Positions 6,862-14,913 of a stretch of 17,804 nucleotides of DNA are shown here, one piece after another. The position numbers and the translations under genes are program-made. Source of the stretch: an uncultured Lachnospiraceae bacterium (GTDB lineage: Bacteria > Bacillota > Clostridia > Lachnospirales > Lachnospiraceae). The notes under the pieces are model-generated. The model was not told the DNA's origin. It saw only the letters and a program-made list of their open reading frames with translations, and ran no database searches. Within the stretch, counting starts at the first letter, position 1. Every line of letters begins with the position of its first letter. The stretch covers positions 1-17,804 of the forward strand of contig UQVK01000084.1 in assembly GCA_900544445.1 (NCBI GenBank). The letters are read 5' to 3'.

Positions 6862-6876
6862 TTATTATGATATAAT
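6848..6876 (+). promoter_or_regulatory. Extended -10 promoter of the glycan operon
   Basis: TGATATAAT (6868-6876) is a perfect extended -10 element with a consensus TATAAT at 6871-6876. The best -35 with a 17-base spacer is the poor TTTTAA (6848-6853), in keeping with an extended -10 promoter. Transcription should start near 6883, leaving a leader of about 44 bases. Confidence 0.65.
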
Positions 6877-6926
6877 CAGAATCGTGAAAGAAAATATGTG
6901 ACACGTCAAAAAGGACACGAACAACC

Positions 6927-8219
6927 ATGCAAAAGAAGGAGAGGAAAAACGTAAAGAAAGGGCTTTGGAAGCATCTAAAAAGCATATTTGAAGATTCACG
7001 CACCGCATATGTTCTCTTCATTGCCTTTTTCTACTTTTCTCTGCTCAGACATCCTCTGGAAGAAAAAATTCCTGCTCTCTCCTGTATGGATGAGTTACTG
7101 GCGCTGTGTGCCGCTCCCCTTTTTACAGTTGAAATCCACCGGAACGGGATCCACGGTCTTATGGAAAAAGGAGGGTATGGCAGATATATCCTGGGTTTTC
7201 TGACCGTCAGCCTTGCGGGAAGTCTGGTATACGATTATCAGCCGTTTTTCCACGTTGCCCTGCCCGACTTTCTTCTCTGTTGCAAATTCTGGCTGGCAGT
7301 CTATGTCGGAAAAAAATTTGCCGGGCGCTTCGTCGTCTCTGAATATGCAGGCAGAATCTTTTTTCATATCCGGACAGCCGTATGGATATATCTCCTGCTG
7401 ATCATTGCCGATCATTTTGCAGCACTGTCAGGCTCCGGAGCCGGCCTTTTCTCTCCTGTGATCCGGTATGGCCTCAGGAGTACGCATTTATTTTATTCTC
7501 ATCCAACCCATTTCGCCTCCTGCTGCGTCTTTCTGCTCGCAGTGCTCACCGCGGTCAGCGCGTATGTCAGGGGCGCCGGAAAATATATGCTGCTTCTGTT
7601 CGTCATACTCTGCTCTACCCTGCGGAGCAAGTCCCTAGGGACGGCTGCAGTCTGTGGACTGGCTTATTATCTGGTATCCATCCGGAAAGAAAAGCTGCGG
7701 CTGCGGACCTTTCTGGCTTTTATCCCGGTTCTGCTGCTGTTCGGAGGCAATCAGATCTATTATTACTTTTTCAGCAGGATCCAGGACGATTCCGCCCGTT
7801 ACCATATGCTGGTCACCAGTGTCCGTATTGCCGGTGATCATTTTCCTCTGGGCGCCGGTCTGGGAACCTTCGCATCCTATCTGTCGGGAGCGGTCTATTC
7901 GCCGCTGTATAAAATATATGGAATCTCCAACGTATGGGGACTGCGGGAAGGCGAAACCTGGTTTGTCAGCGACGCCTTCTGGCCTATGATACTTGGGCAG
8001 GCCGGCTGGTTCGGGCTGGTATTCATGTTGCTTGGGATTCGGGGACTGTTTATTAAAATCCAGATGCTGTATTCCGTTAATACGGCATTTTACCTTTCAG
8101 CTCTCTTCAACTTTCTGTATCTCCTGATCTCTTCCGCAGCTGAATCCGCCTTTGTCCATCCGTCTGCCATACCGCTCGCCCTGTGGATTGGAATCCTGCT
8201 TGGGAGGAATGTCGCATGA
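6927..8219 (+). CDS. Wzy / O-antigen-ligase-like polytopic membrane protein
   Basis: A 430-residue integral membrane protein with roughly ten hydrophobic segments between a basic N-terminus and the C-terminus. Just past a large hydrophilic loop it has the motif HFPLGAGLGTFASYL (about residues 308-322), typical of Wzy polymerases and WaaL-type ligases, which join lipid-linked sugar units outside the membrane. The family is weakly conserved, so polymerase and ligase cannot be separated. It is the first gene of the operon; AAGGA lies 11 bases before the ATG, a rather long spacing. Its stop overlaps the next start (ATGA). Confidence 0.82.
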   Translation: MQKKERKNVKKGLWKHLKSIFEDSRTAYVLFIAFFYFSLLRHPLEEKIPALSCMDELLALCAAPLFTVEIHRNGIHGLMEKGGYGRYILGFLTVSLAGSLVYDYQPFFHVALPDFLLCCKFWLAVYVGKKFAGRFVVSEYAGRIFFHIRTAVWIYLLLIIADHFAALSGSGAGLFSPVIRYGLRSTHLFYSHPTHFASCCVFLLAVLTAVSAYVRGAGKYMLLLFVILCSTLRSKSLGTAAVCGLAYYLVSIRKEKLRLRTFLAFIPVLLLFGGNQIYYYFFSRIQDDSARYHMLVTSVRIAGDHFPLGAGLGTFASYLSGAVYSPLYKIYGISNVWGLREGETWFVSDAFWPMILGQAGWFGLVFMLLGIRGLFIKIQMLYSVNTAFYLSALFNFLYLLISSAAESAFVHPSAIPLALWIGILLGRNVA

Positions 8220-9310
8220 AGAGCTACCTGCCGGGTAGCAATGTTAATATTCTGCCTGATATGGAAAAAGGACTGGTCAGCATCGTAGTTCCCGTCTATA
8301 ACACGGCAAAATACCTTGACCGCTGTCTGGAAAGCATTACGTCTCAGACCTATCGCAGTCTGGAGATCCTGCTGATCGACGACGGCTCTGACGACGGAAG
8401 CGGAAGGCTTTGCGACCTCTGGGAAAAAACTGACGAAAGGATCCGGGTCTTTCATAAACGCAATGCAGGTGCCGGTCTGGCGCGAAATACAGGAATAGAA
8501 GCTGCCAGAGGCGAATATATCTGCTTTTTCGATAGCGATGACTGTGTGGCGCCGGATGCCATTGCAAAGGCGATCCGGCAGGCACAGGCAGACCGTTCTG
8601 ATGTCGTCATCTTTGGTTACTATCTGGTTCGGAGAAATCGCGCGCCCGTTCCGGTCATTCCACGTCCCGGCAGGCTACTTTATTCCGGCAGCGAGGTACA
8701 GGAGCTCCTCTTGCCTGACCTGCTTGGCCCGGATGTGAAGCAAGGGAAGTTTCCCAGCCTTCCCACAGGCGCATGGGCAACTCTTTTTTCCAGGGCCCTG
8801 ATCCAAAGGAGTGGATGGCGTTTCGCATCCGAACGGGAAATCCTTTCCGAGGATATTTATTTTCAGTTCTGCCTCTACAGGGGCGTCCGCCGGGCATCCA
8901 TCCTGCCGGAACCTCTCTACTATTACTTTGAATCTCCTGGTTCCCTGTCCCATTCCGGGCGGATGGAAAGGCTGGAAAAGATCAATTTATTCTATTCCAT
9001 ATGTTGCAGGACCGGATGCCGTCTCGGATATTCGGAACAGGTGCTGGAACGCCTGTCGTATCACTACCTGTCCCTTATCATAGAATATCTGAAAATGATC
9101 GTTACATCCGATGAAACTGCAAAACAGAAAAGGTTCCTGTTCCGACGAACCATTCTGGACGGGCAGCTTCAGTCTCTCCTGTCCGGGCTGGATTTTAAAC
9201 GGGAAAAGCCGGCGCGAAAGCTGCTGCTTTTTCTGATGAAACACAGATGCTCCCATATATGCTGCATGTTGATCAAAATCAGGGCCAGGAAAGATTTGTA
9301 CTATGAATGA
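8216..9310 (+). CDS. GT2-family glycosyltransferase
   Basis: A 364-residue inverting GT-A glycosyltransferase predicted to add a sugar from a nucleotide-sugar donor to a lipid-linked acceptor at the inner face of the membrane. Visible motifs are VSIVVPVYNT (21-30), LLIDDGSDDGS (52-62, nucleotide binding), GLARNTGIEAARGEY (87-101), the metal-binding FDSDD (105-109) and SED (211-213, region of the catalytic base). The ATG at 8216 overlaps the Wzy-like stop (ATGA) and has GGGAGG eight bases upstream; an in-frame ATG at 8183 inside the previous gene is not needed. The donor sugar cannot be read from sequence. Confidence 0.9.
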   Translation: MKSYLPGSNVNILPDMEKGLVSIVVPVYNTAKYLDRCLESITSQTYRSLEILLIDDGSDDGSGRLCDLWEKTDERIRVFHKRNAGAGLARNTGIEAARGEYICFFDSDDCVAPDAIAKAIRQAQADRSDVVIFGYYLVRRNRAPVPVIPRPGRLLYSGSEVQELLLPDLLGPDVKQGKFPSLPTGAWATLFSRALIQRSGWRFASEREILSEDIYFQFCLYRGVRRASILPEPLYYYFESPGSLSHSGRMERLEKINLFYSICCRTGCRLGYSEQVLERLSYHYLSLIIEYLKMIVTSDETAKQKRFLFRRTILDGQLQSLLSGLDFKREKPARKLLLFLMKHRCSHICCMLIKIRARKDLYYE

Positions 9311-9908
9311 ACCTTATGAAAGAAAACAATCGGGAAAAATGAAGGATCTCAGCAATCGGCGTTTTGGCCGCCTGACGGCTGAATTTCCCACTGAACGCAG
9401 AGATCATAAAGGCTCCGTATACTGGAGCTGCCGCTGCATATGCGGAAACCAGGTCGAGGTTACGGAAGACGGCCTGATGTCCGGAAACAATCTGAGCTGC
9501 GGATGTCTGAAAAGGGAAAACCAGAGGCAGATCGCCCGGCAGCTGCATCACGTGGACGGTACCTGCATAGAGTGGCTCGAAAAACGAAAAAAGCGCAGGG
9601 ATAATACAAGCGGCTTTCGCGGGGTCTCCCGTCGGGAAAACGGAAAATACCGGGTCACGATCGGCTTCAAGGGGCAGCGCTTTTATCTCGGCACCTTTGC
9701 CGGCCTGGAGGAGGCCGTGCAGGCACGCCTGAAAGCAGAAGCCGAGATCCATGAAGCCTTTGTCAAAAAGTATCGTCTCTGGTCGGAAAAAGCAGCGGCA
9801 GATCCGGACTGGGGGAAGCAGAATCCCTTCGTTTTCCGCGTACAGAAGGAACACGAATTTGGTTATCGCATCATCAGCAGCCCGGAACTGGCAGAATTCG
9901 GACCGTAA
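9303..9908 (+). CDS. Zinc-cluster plus AP2 DNA-binding-domain protein
   Basis: A 201-residue protein with two DNA-binding-like parts. Residues 15-70 (KDLSNRRFGRLTAEF, then CRCICG at 43-48 and SCGCL at 65-69) match the cysteine-rich N-terminal module common in phage and mobile-element proteins; the five cysteines probably bind zinc. Residues 100-156 (RDNTSGFRGVSRRENGKYR, then FYLGTFAGLEEA) are a typical AP2 domain. No HNH or other nuclease motif is visible. It overlaps the upstream glycosyltransferase by 8 bases and is followed 17 bases later by the next gene, so it is co-transcribed with glycan genes. It may be an operon-internal regulator or a domesticated remnant of a homing-endonuclease-like gene; both are inference. 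Confidence 0.85.
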   Translation: MNEPYERKQSGKMKDLSNRRFGRLTAEFPTERRDHKGSVYWSCRCICGNQVEVTEDGLMSGNNLSCGCLKRENQRQIARQLHHVDGTCIEWLEKRKKRRDNTSGFRGVSRRENGKYRVTIGFKGQRFYLGTFAGLEEAVQARLKAEAEIHEAFVKKYRLWSEKAAADPDWGKQNPFVFRVQKEHEFGYRIISSPELAEFGP

Positions 9909-9925
9909 AGGAGTCGGCAGAATGT

Positions 9926-10933
9926 ATGAAGGAAACAGCGAAGATCCAAACGGCTGTATATGCAGGCCGCATCAAAGACAGGCAGACGCTTCTGCGCAGC
10001 TCGTCGGGAGGCGCTTTTACCGCGCTTACGAACGTTTTTCTGAAACGTGGAAACGCGGTCGTGGCCGCAGTCTATAACTATCAGACTCACAGAACCGAAT
10101 TCCACCTGATTCTTACGGAAGAAGAGCGGGATGCCGCGCGCGGTTCTAAATATATGCAGAGCGATCCGGGAAGGATATTCCGGGACGCGCTGTCCTGGTT
10201 GAAAGCGAATCCGGATAAGTGCCTCCTCTTTACAGGTCTGGGCTGCCAGGCAGAAGGCTTTCGAAAGTTTGCAGAACTGAAAAGGATCCGCGGCCGCGTG
10301 TACATCGTCGACCTGATCTGCTTTGGCTCCATGAGCCCCGGGCTGTGGAGGGAATATGCACGATCGCTGGAAAAGCGCCATCATGGGAAGATCACTTATC
10401 TGTCTTTCCGGGACAAAAGGAACGGATGGGAAAAGCCCTCGGCGTATGCAACGATAAACGGCCATGAGGTGCCGGTCAACGACTGTCTGAACGTATATTA
10501 CGGCCGCTGCGCATTAAGGCCGTCCTGTTATGTGTGCCCGTTTACTTCCACAGAGCGGAAAACTGATATTACGATAGGCGACTATTGGAACATCGAGAAA
10601 GCGCTTCCTGATTTTTACGATAAGGACGGGGTTTCTCTGCTTTTGATTCATACCCGGAGGGGGCTTCGCCTGCTACGCCAAGCCGGGACAGAGCTCGACT
10701 GCCGCAGAAGCGACAAAAGCCTCTGCCCGCAGCCAAATCTCTCCGCGCCTTCCAAAAGGCCGGCCCAGAGAGACAGGTTCTGGAAGGATTACCGGAGGAA
10801 AAAAGCACAGGCCGTCATAAAAAAATATGGTTCCGGGGATGGCGGGAGGCTCCGCCGCATGATCCGAAAATGTATCAGATTCCGCCCGTGGGAAAAAATC
10901 TTCTGCCCGCCGGAAAGGAGAAAAGATCAATGA
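9926..10933 (+). CDS. Coenzyme F420 hydrogenase/dehydrogenase beta-subunit C-terminal-domain protein
   Basis: A 335-residue flavin/Fe-S redox-like protein of the FrhB family often found beside polysaccharide pyruvyl transferases. Typical segments are LLRSSSGGAFTAL (22-34), ARGSKYMQS, FTGLGCQAEGF (usually TGTPCQ), IVDLICFGSMSPGLW (usually CHGxxSP), and RCALRPSCYVCPFTSTERKTDITIGDYW, which carries conserved cysteines and the GDxW motif. Unusually, it lacks the N-terminal ferredoxin domain normally fused to this family; that domain is encoded by the next gene, whose start overlaps this stop (ATGA). AAAGGAG lies 12 bases before the chosen ATG and eight before an out-of-frame ATG at 9922. Probable role: a redox step on glycan or substituent; the exact reaction is unknown. 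Confidence 0.86.
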   Translation: MKETAKIQTAVYAGRIKDRQTLLRSSSGGAFTALTNVFLKRGNAVVAAVYNYQTHRTEFHLILTEEERDAARGSKYMQSDPGRIFRDALSWLKANPDKCLLFTGLGCQAEGFRKFAELKRIRGRVYIVDLICFGSMSPGLWREYARSLEKRHHGKITYLSFRDKRNGWEKPSAYATINGHEVPVNDCLNVYYGRCALRPSCYVCPFTSTERKTDITIGDYWNIEKALPDFYDKDGVSLLLIHTRRGLRLLRQAGTELDCRRSDKSLCPQPNLSAPSKRPAQRDRFWKDYRRKKAQAVIKKYGSGDGGRLRRMIRKCIRFRPWEKIFCPPERRKDQ

Positions 10934-11160
10934 TATCCTTTACGAACAGAGGCTTTCCGGTTCTGTATGAAAAAAAGGAGGAGTGCTGCGGCTGTACAGC
11001 CTGTCTGGCACTCTGTCCCCAGGACGCCATCCACATGGCAGAGAATGAAGAAGGCTTCCTGTATCCGCTGCTTGACAAAGACAGATGCACGGGCTGTTTT
11101 CTGTGCATGCACGTATGTCCATTTTCACTTATAAAGAAACAGAGAAATAAAAGCCTCTGA
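10930..11160 (+). CDS. Free-standing 2[4Fe-4S] ferredoxin
   Basis: A 76-residue ferredoxin with two complete CxxCxxCxxxCP motifs: Cys19, 22, 25 and 29, and Cys53, 56, 59 and 63. It should carry two [4Fe-4S] clusters and pass electrons. Segments such as YEKKEECCGCTACLALCPQ and EEGFLYPLLDKDRC are those usually found at the N-terminus of F420-hydrogenase-beta-like proteins of capsule loci. The start at 10930 has AAAGGAG nine bases upstream and overlaps the FrhB-like stop as ATGA; an in-frame ATG at 10870 would lie inside the previous gene. The 1:1 coupling implies that it works with that protein. Confidence 0.9.
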   Translation: MISFTNRGFPVLYEKKEECCGCTACLALCPQDAIHMAENEEGFLYPLLDKDRCTGCFLCMHVCPFSLIKKQRNKSL

Positions 11161-11187
11161 CAGAGGAAGAACCGGCATGGAGACAAA

Positions 11188-12318
11188 ATGAAGATTGGTA
11201 TTCTCACCTTTTACTGTTCTGACAATTACGGCGCAATGCTCCAGGCCTTTGGGCTGAAGCACTGTGTAAAGGAAATTTTTCCGGAAACGGAAATCATCCC
11301 TTACACGCCTGCCTATCTGGCCGGAAGGCACTGGCTTCTGCCCTATTGTCCCTTGGGTTCTCCGCGTGAAAGCCTTTTCCTGGCAGCCACATCGCTGAAA
11401 CAAAACCTGCGAATGGGAAGAAGCTTTTTTCACCAGAAGAAAAACATGAATGCCTTCCGGCGAAAATATCTGGTTCAAAAGAGACGGGAGATTCACACCA
11501 TACGAGGGCTGCAAAAAACGGCATATGATATTTATATTGTGGGAAGCGACCAGATCTGGAACCCGGACATTACCCTTGGGCTGCGGCGGGAATATTTTGG
11601 AGCGTTTCCCTGCCGATGCAAAAAACACGTCGTTGCCTATGCCGCCAGCCTTGGCGGGGCTTGTCTCGCCCCCAGGTATGGGGAAGACATGCGGGCTTTG
11701 CTGAAGTCTGTGGATTCCATCTCGCTGCGCGAGATGGAAGCGGCGCCGTATATCAGAAGCCTGACCGAAAAGGAAATCTCCGTCGTATCGGATCCGGTCT
11801 TTTTCCTGAACGCAGGACAATGGGAGCAACTTGAAACAGCTCCGAAAGAAAAAAACTACATTCTCCTGTACGGCACGGAATGCAATGAGTCAATGCGTCG
11901 GTATGCAGAGAGACTTTCCGAAGAAAAGGCTCTGCAGATAGTGGAACTTTCTCTTCGCCAAACGCGTGAGGAAGCAGGCTTTACCGTCAGAACTGACGCG
12001 GGACCCGCGGAATTCCTCGGTTTTGTTCATCATGCATCCTATGTGGTGACGAATTCCTTTCACGCGGCGGCGTTCTGCATCATTTTTCAAAAACCGTTTC
12101 TGGTCTTTGCCCACAGCTGCAGGAATGCCAGGCTTTCGGATCTCCTGTCCGCCTGTGGGCTGAAGGATCGACTGGTCTCTCACGGGCAGACGCCGCCGGA
12201 TATCGATCGGCCCATCTGCTGGCATGAGGCGGAGGCAAAGAAGAACCTGATGTCGGAGCGGTCACGGTGCTTTCTAAGGCAGGCTCTCGCCGGCAGCAAT
12301 CATGGATCTGACGGCTGA
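11188..12318 (+). CDS. Polysaccharide pyruvyl transferase family protein
   Basis: A 376-residue cytoplasmic enzyme predicted to transfer a pyruvyl group from phosphoenolpyruvate to a sugar hydroxyl as a ketal, giving a negatively charged glycan. Typical elements are MKIGILTFYCSDNYGAMLQA (1-20), YIVGSDQIWNPD (116-127), VVAYAASLGG (148-157), VVSDPVFFL and VVTNSFHAAAFCIIF with the conserved Ser-x-His near the C-terminus. GGAG lies 5-6 bases before the ATG, 27 bases after the ferredoxin stop. Some members of this family may not be true pyruvyl transferases, so chemistry is stated at family level. Confidence 0.88.
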   Translation: MKIGILTFYCSDNYGAMLQAFGLKHCVKEIFPETEIIPYTPAYLAGRHWLLPYCPLGSPRESLFLAATSLKQNLRMGRSFFHQKKNMNAFRRKYLVQKRREIHTIRGLQKTAYDIYIVGSDQIWNPDITLGLRREYFGAFPCRCKKHVVAYAASLGGACLAPRYGEDMRALLKSVDSISLREMEAAPYIRSLTEKEISVVSDPVFFLNAGQWEQLETAPKEKNYILLYGTECNESMRRYAERLSEEKALQIVELSLRQTREEAGFTVRTDAGPAEFLGFVHHASYVVTNSFHAAAFCIIFQKPFLVFAHSCRNARLSDLLSACGLKDRLVSHGQTPPDIDRPICWHEAEAKKNLMSERSRCFLRQALAGSNHGSDG

Positions 12319-12325
12319 CAGAAAA

Positions 12326-12335
12326 AGGGAGGTGA
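12326..12335 (+). promoter_or_regulatory. AGGGAGGTGA ribosome site selecting a TTG start
   Basis: Nine of ten bases match the extended anti-Shine-Dalgarno complement AAGGAGGTGA. GGAGG lies eight bases upstream of an in-frame TTG at 12341. The in-frame ATG at 12302 has no comparable site (GCCGGCAGCAATC before it) and would overlap the upstream gene by 17 bases, so the TTG is preferred. Confidence 0.7.
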
Positions 12336-12340
12336 CAGAT

Positions 12341-13888
12341 TTGGGCAAAAAAACATTTACCGAAGGGCTGGTTTCCATCGTAACGCCGGTTTACAACGGA
12401 GCGGAATATCTTCCGGATTATCTGGATTCCATCCTGCGGCAGACATATGGAAAGCTGGAGCTGATCCTCGTGGATGACGGTTCCGAAGATCAGACCGTAA
12501 CCATTGCGGAATCCTGGAAAAACAGAATGGAAAGAAAAGGTATATCCTTTCGTCTCCTGCGGACAGAACACCGAAACGCGTCTTCCGCCCTCAGACACGG
12601 CCTTTCTTATGTAACAGGCGAATACCTGGTCTGGCCGGACGGCGATGATGTTCTGACAGAAGACTCCATTGAAATCCGGGTTGATTTTCTGGAACGGCAT
12701 CCGGAATACCGTTGCGTACGCTCGCTGTCCTGGTATTTTGATCCCCAAACAAAGCGAAGAATGGCGGCGGAAGAACAAACCGGCGATCTGCAACGGGAAG
12801 CGCTGTTCTGGGATGTCCTGGAGGGAAGGACCTTCGTATGCTGTGGATGCTATATGCTGCGTTCAGAAGCTTTCTTTAAAATTTACCCGGACGGAGGCAT
12901 CCCCGTTTATCCGGTGGGGCAGAATTTCCAGATGCTACTTCCTTTCCTGTATTTTCATAAATGCCCTACCATAAGGAAGGCTCTGTACGGTGTCGCGGTC
13001 AGAAGCGGCAGCCACTCAAGGCAGCCGCTGACCAGGCAACAGACAGAGCGAAAGTATCGGGACTACGAACGGCTTATGGACGATATCACAGCAATATGCG
13101 GCATCACGGATAAAGAATCCTTAACGCGCATAAGAATATGGAAGTACCGCAGACGCCTCCTGCTGGCACGGCAATACCGGCAGCAGGGAAAGGCAGTACG
13201 GATTTTTTTCCTCCTGACGAAGTGGGAGCGCGGAAAAAACATAACGAACCGCATTTCTGAAATCATACGGAACACCGAATGGAAGCTTTATAAATATGTA
13301 AAAAGAAAGCGGCTGAAGGGGACGCCTTCGATCCTTTCCTCAAACTGCGTCGGCACGATCATCTGCCATGACATGAAGCTTCCCTGGAACTCGCCGACCA
13401 TCAATCTGAAAATGGACATGAACGATTTTGTCAAATTCTGCGAAAATCCGGACTGGTATCTGCGCCAGAAGCTCCTCCCGCTCCCGGACCGACATCTGCC
13501 CTGTCCAGCAGGAATGTTGGGAGATATACGCATCGATTTTGTTCATTACCTGAATTTTGACGACGCGGCCGAACAGTGGGAACGCAGAAAAAAGCGGATC
13601 GATCGGGAAAATCTGTTTATCATGGGCAGCGAAAAGGACGGCTGTACCTATGAGACGCTACAGTGTTTTGACCGGCTGCCCTGGAAAAACAAAGTGGTTT
13701 TTACCAGAAAGGCTTATCCGGAATTCCGATCCGCCTTTCCAGTCAGAGGCTTTGAAAGCTGCGATGAGCTGGGTACGGTCACAAATTTCAAGCCGCAGTT
13801 TCTGAAAAGAAGATATCTGGACGATTTTGACTATGTTTCCTTCCTGAACCGGAAGGGGATCAAAGGAAAGGGCATGCGCAGGAAATGA
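12341..13888 (+). CDS. GT2 glycosyltransferase fused to a DUF1919 domain
   Basis: A 515-residue two-domain protein. Residues 10-230 are a GT2 transferase: VSIVTPVYNG (11-20), LILVDDGSEDQ (41-51) and WPDGDD (98-103) in place of the usual DSDD metal site. Residues 230-325 form a basic helical link. Residues 328-500 match DUF1919: SILSSNCVGTII, then LPWNSPTINL, then the diagnostic LGDIRIDFVHYLNFDDAAEQW, RRKKRIDRENLF and GSEKDGCTYE. DUF1919 proteins are often separate genes in polysaccharide loci and are proposed to act on glycans, with no chemistry that I can state. Start is the TTG served by AGGGAGGTGA, 22 bases after the previous stop. Its stop overlaps the next start (ATGA). Confidence 0.85.
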   Translation: MGKKTFTEGLVSIVTPVYNGAEYLPDYLDSILRQTYGKLELILVDDGSEDQTVTIAESWKNRMERKGISFRLLRTEHRNASSALRHGLSYVTGEYLVWPDGDDVLTEDSIEIRVDFLERHPEYRCVRSLSWYFDPQTKRRMAAEEQTGDLQREALFWDVLEGRTFVCCGCYMLRSEAFFKIYPDGGIPVYPVGQNFQMLLPFLYFHKCPTIRKALYGVAVRSGSHSRQPLTRQQTERKYRDYERLMDDITAICGITDKESLTRIRIWKYRRRLLLARQYRQQGKAVRIFFLLTKWERGKNITNRISEIIRNTEWKLYKYVKRKRLKGTPSILSSNCVGTIICHDMKLPWNSPTINLKMDMNDFVKFCENPDWYLRQKLLPLPDRHLPCPAGMLGDIRIDFVHYLNFDDAAEQWERRKKRIDRENLFIMGSEKDGCTYETLQCFDRLPWKNKVVFTRKAYPEFRSAFPVRGFESCDELGTVTNFKPQFLKRRYLDDFDYVSFLNRKGIKGKGMRRK

Positions 13889-14913
13889 AAAATCTGATTT
13901 CCGTTATCATTCCTGTCTACAATTCAGAAGACTACATTTCCGTCTGTCTGCATTCCGTAACAGAACAGACTTATCCTCATCTCGAAATCCTCGTCATAGA
14001 CGATGGCTCAGAGGACAATACGCCGACTCTCTGCAGGCAGATCGCAGAGGGTGATAAAAGAATAAAAATTTACCGCCAGACGAATCAGGGCGTTTCGGCC
14101 GCAAGAAACCGGGGCATCGATCTTGCGGAGGGCGAATTCCTTGTCTTTCTGGACAGCGACGACATGCTCCATCCGCGCTTTCTGGAAAAAGCCCTGGAAC
14201 GGGCCGTACAGACCGGCGCAGACATGGTCAGCGGACGTCTGGTCAAAATACCGTCGGAGGACATGCGGACGGAATCCGGAAACTGTTTCCGGCAGTTCTG
14301 GACGGAACCGTGGACAGATATTCCGGCAGACCGGATCCTTTCGCAGTTTCATGAAAAAGAAGAGCTCGATCTGTATACGGCCGCCTGTAAGCTGATCAAA
14401 AAGGCACTGATCGGAACGCTGCGGTTTGAAGAGCAGATTCTGCTGGGAGAAGATACGCTATTTATGTACCAGCTCGTACGAAAAAGATTCTCCCTTACAT
14501 TTACCGGGGCCCCGTGGTATCTGTATCGGATGCGTACCGGAAGCGCCACTCATAACTGGAACTACATAAAAAATCCGGATCCTTACGGGGTACATATCAG
14601 GATCAGGGACGCAGAATACAAGGAAGGCCGGTATTCCTACGCGGCAATCTGGGAGCGAAGATACCTTCTGCTCCTGAAGGAAAAGTTTTTCCATGCCAGG
14701 AAGCTCGGTCAGAAAAGCGTCTGCCGCAGCCTGCGCGGACAAGCCCGACATGCCATGAAGGACTGCAAGTTTCCCGGTTCCATGATCCTGTATTTCCTGA
14801 TTTTTTACTGCCCTTCCCTGTTTCTTTTCGGAAGGATTGTCTTCAGACGTTTAAGGAAGAGAAAATATGTTCAAAATGTTTTACTGTTTAACCGGAATTC
14901 TGGAAAAGGATGA
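13885..14913 (+). CDS. GT2-family glycosyltransferase
   Basis: A 342-residue GT-A transferase. Motifs are ISVIIPVYNSEDYI (5-18), EILVIDDGSEDNT (34-46), GVSAARNRGIDLAEGEF (69-85), FLDSDD (88-93, metal binding) and a GED (LLGEDTLFM) in the catalytic-base region. A hydrophobic stretch near residues 299-320 (SMILYFLIFYCPSLFLFG) followed by a very basic tail suggests membrane association, as is common for enzymes acting on lipid-linked sugars. Its ATG overlaps the upstream stop by four bases, and its 3' end overlaps the ABC-transporter start by 47 bases. Sugar specificity unknown. Confidence 0.9.
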   Translation: MKNLISVIIPVYNSEDYISVCLHSVTEQTYPHLEILVIDDGSEDNTPTLCRQIAEGDKRIKIYRQTNQGVSAARNRGIDLAEGEFLVFLDSDDMLHPRFLEKALERAVQTGADMVSGRLVKIPSEDMRTESGNCFRQFWTEPWTDIPADRILSQFHEKEELDLYTAACKLIKKALIGTLRFEEQILLGEDTLFMYQLVRKRFSLTFTGAPWYLYRMRTGSATHNWNYIKNPDPYGVHIRIRDAEYKEGRYSYAAIWERRYLLLLKEKFFHARKLGQKSVCRSLRGQARHAMKDCKFPGSMILYFLIFYCPSLFLFGRIVFRRLRKRKYVQNVLLFNRNSGKG

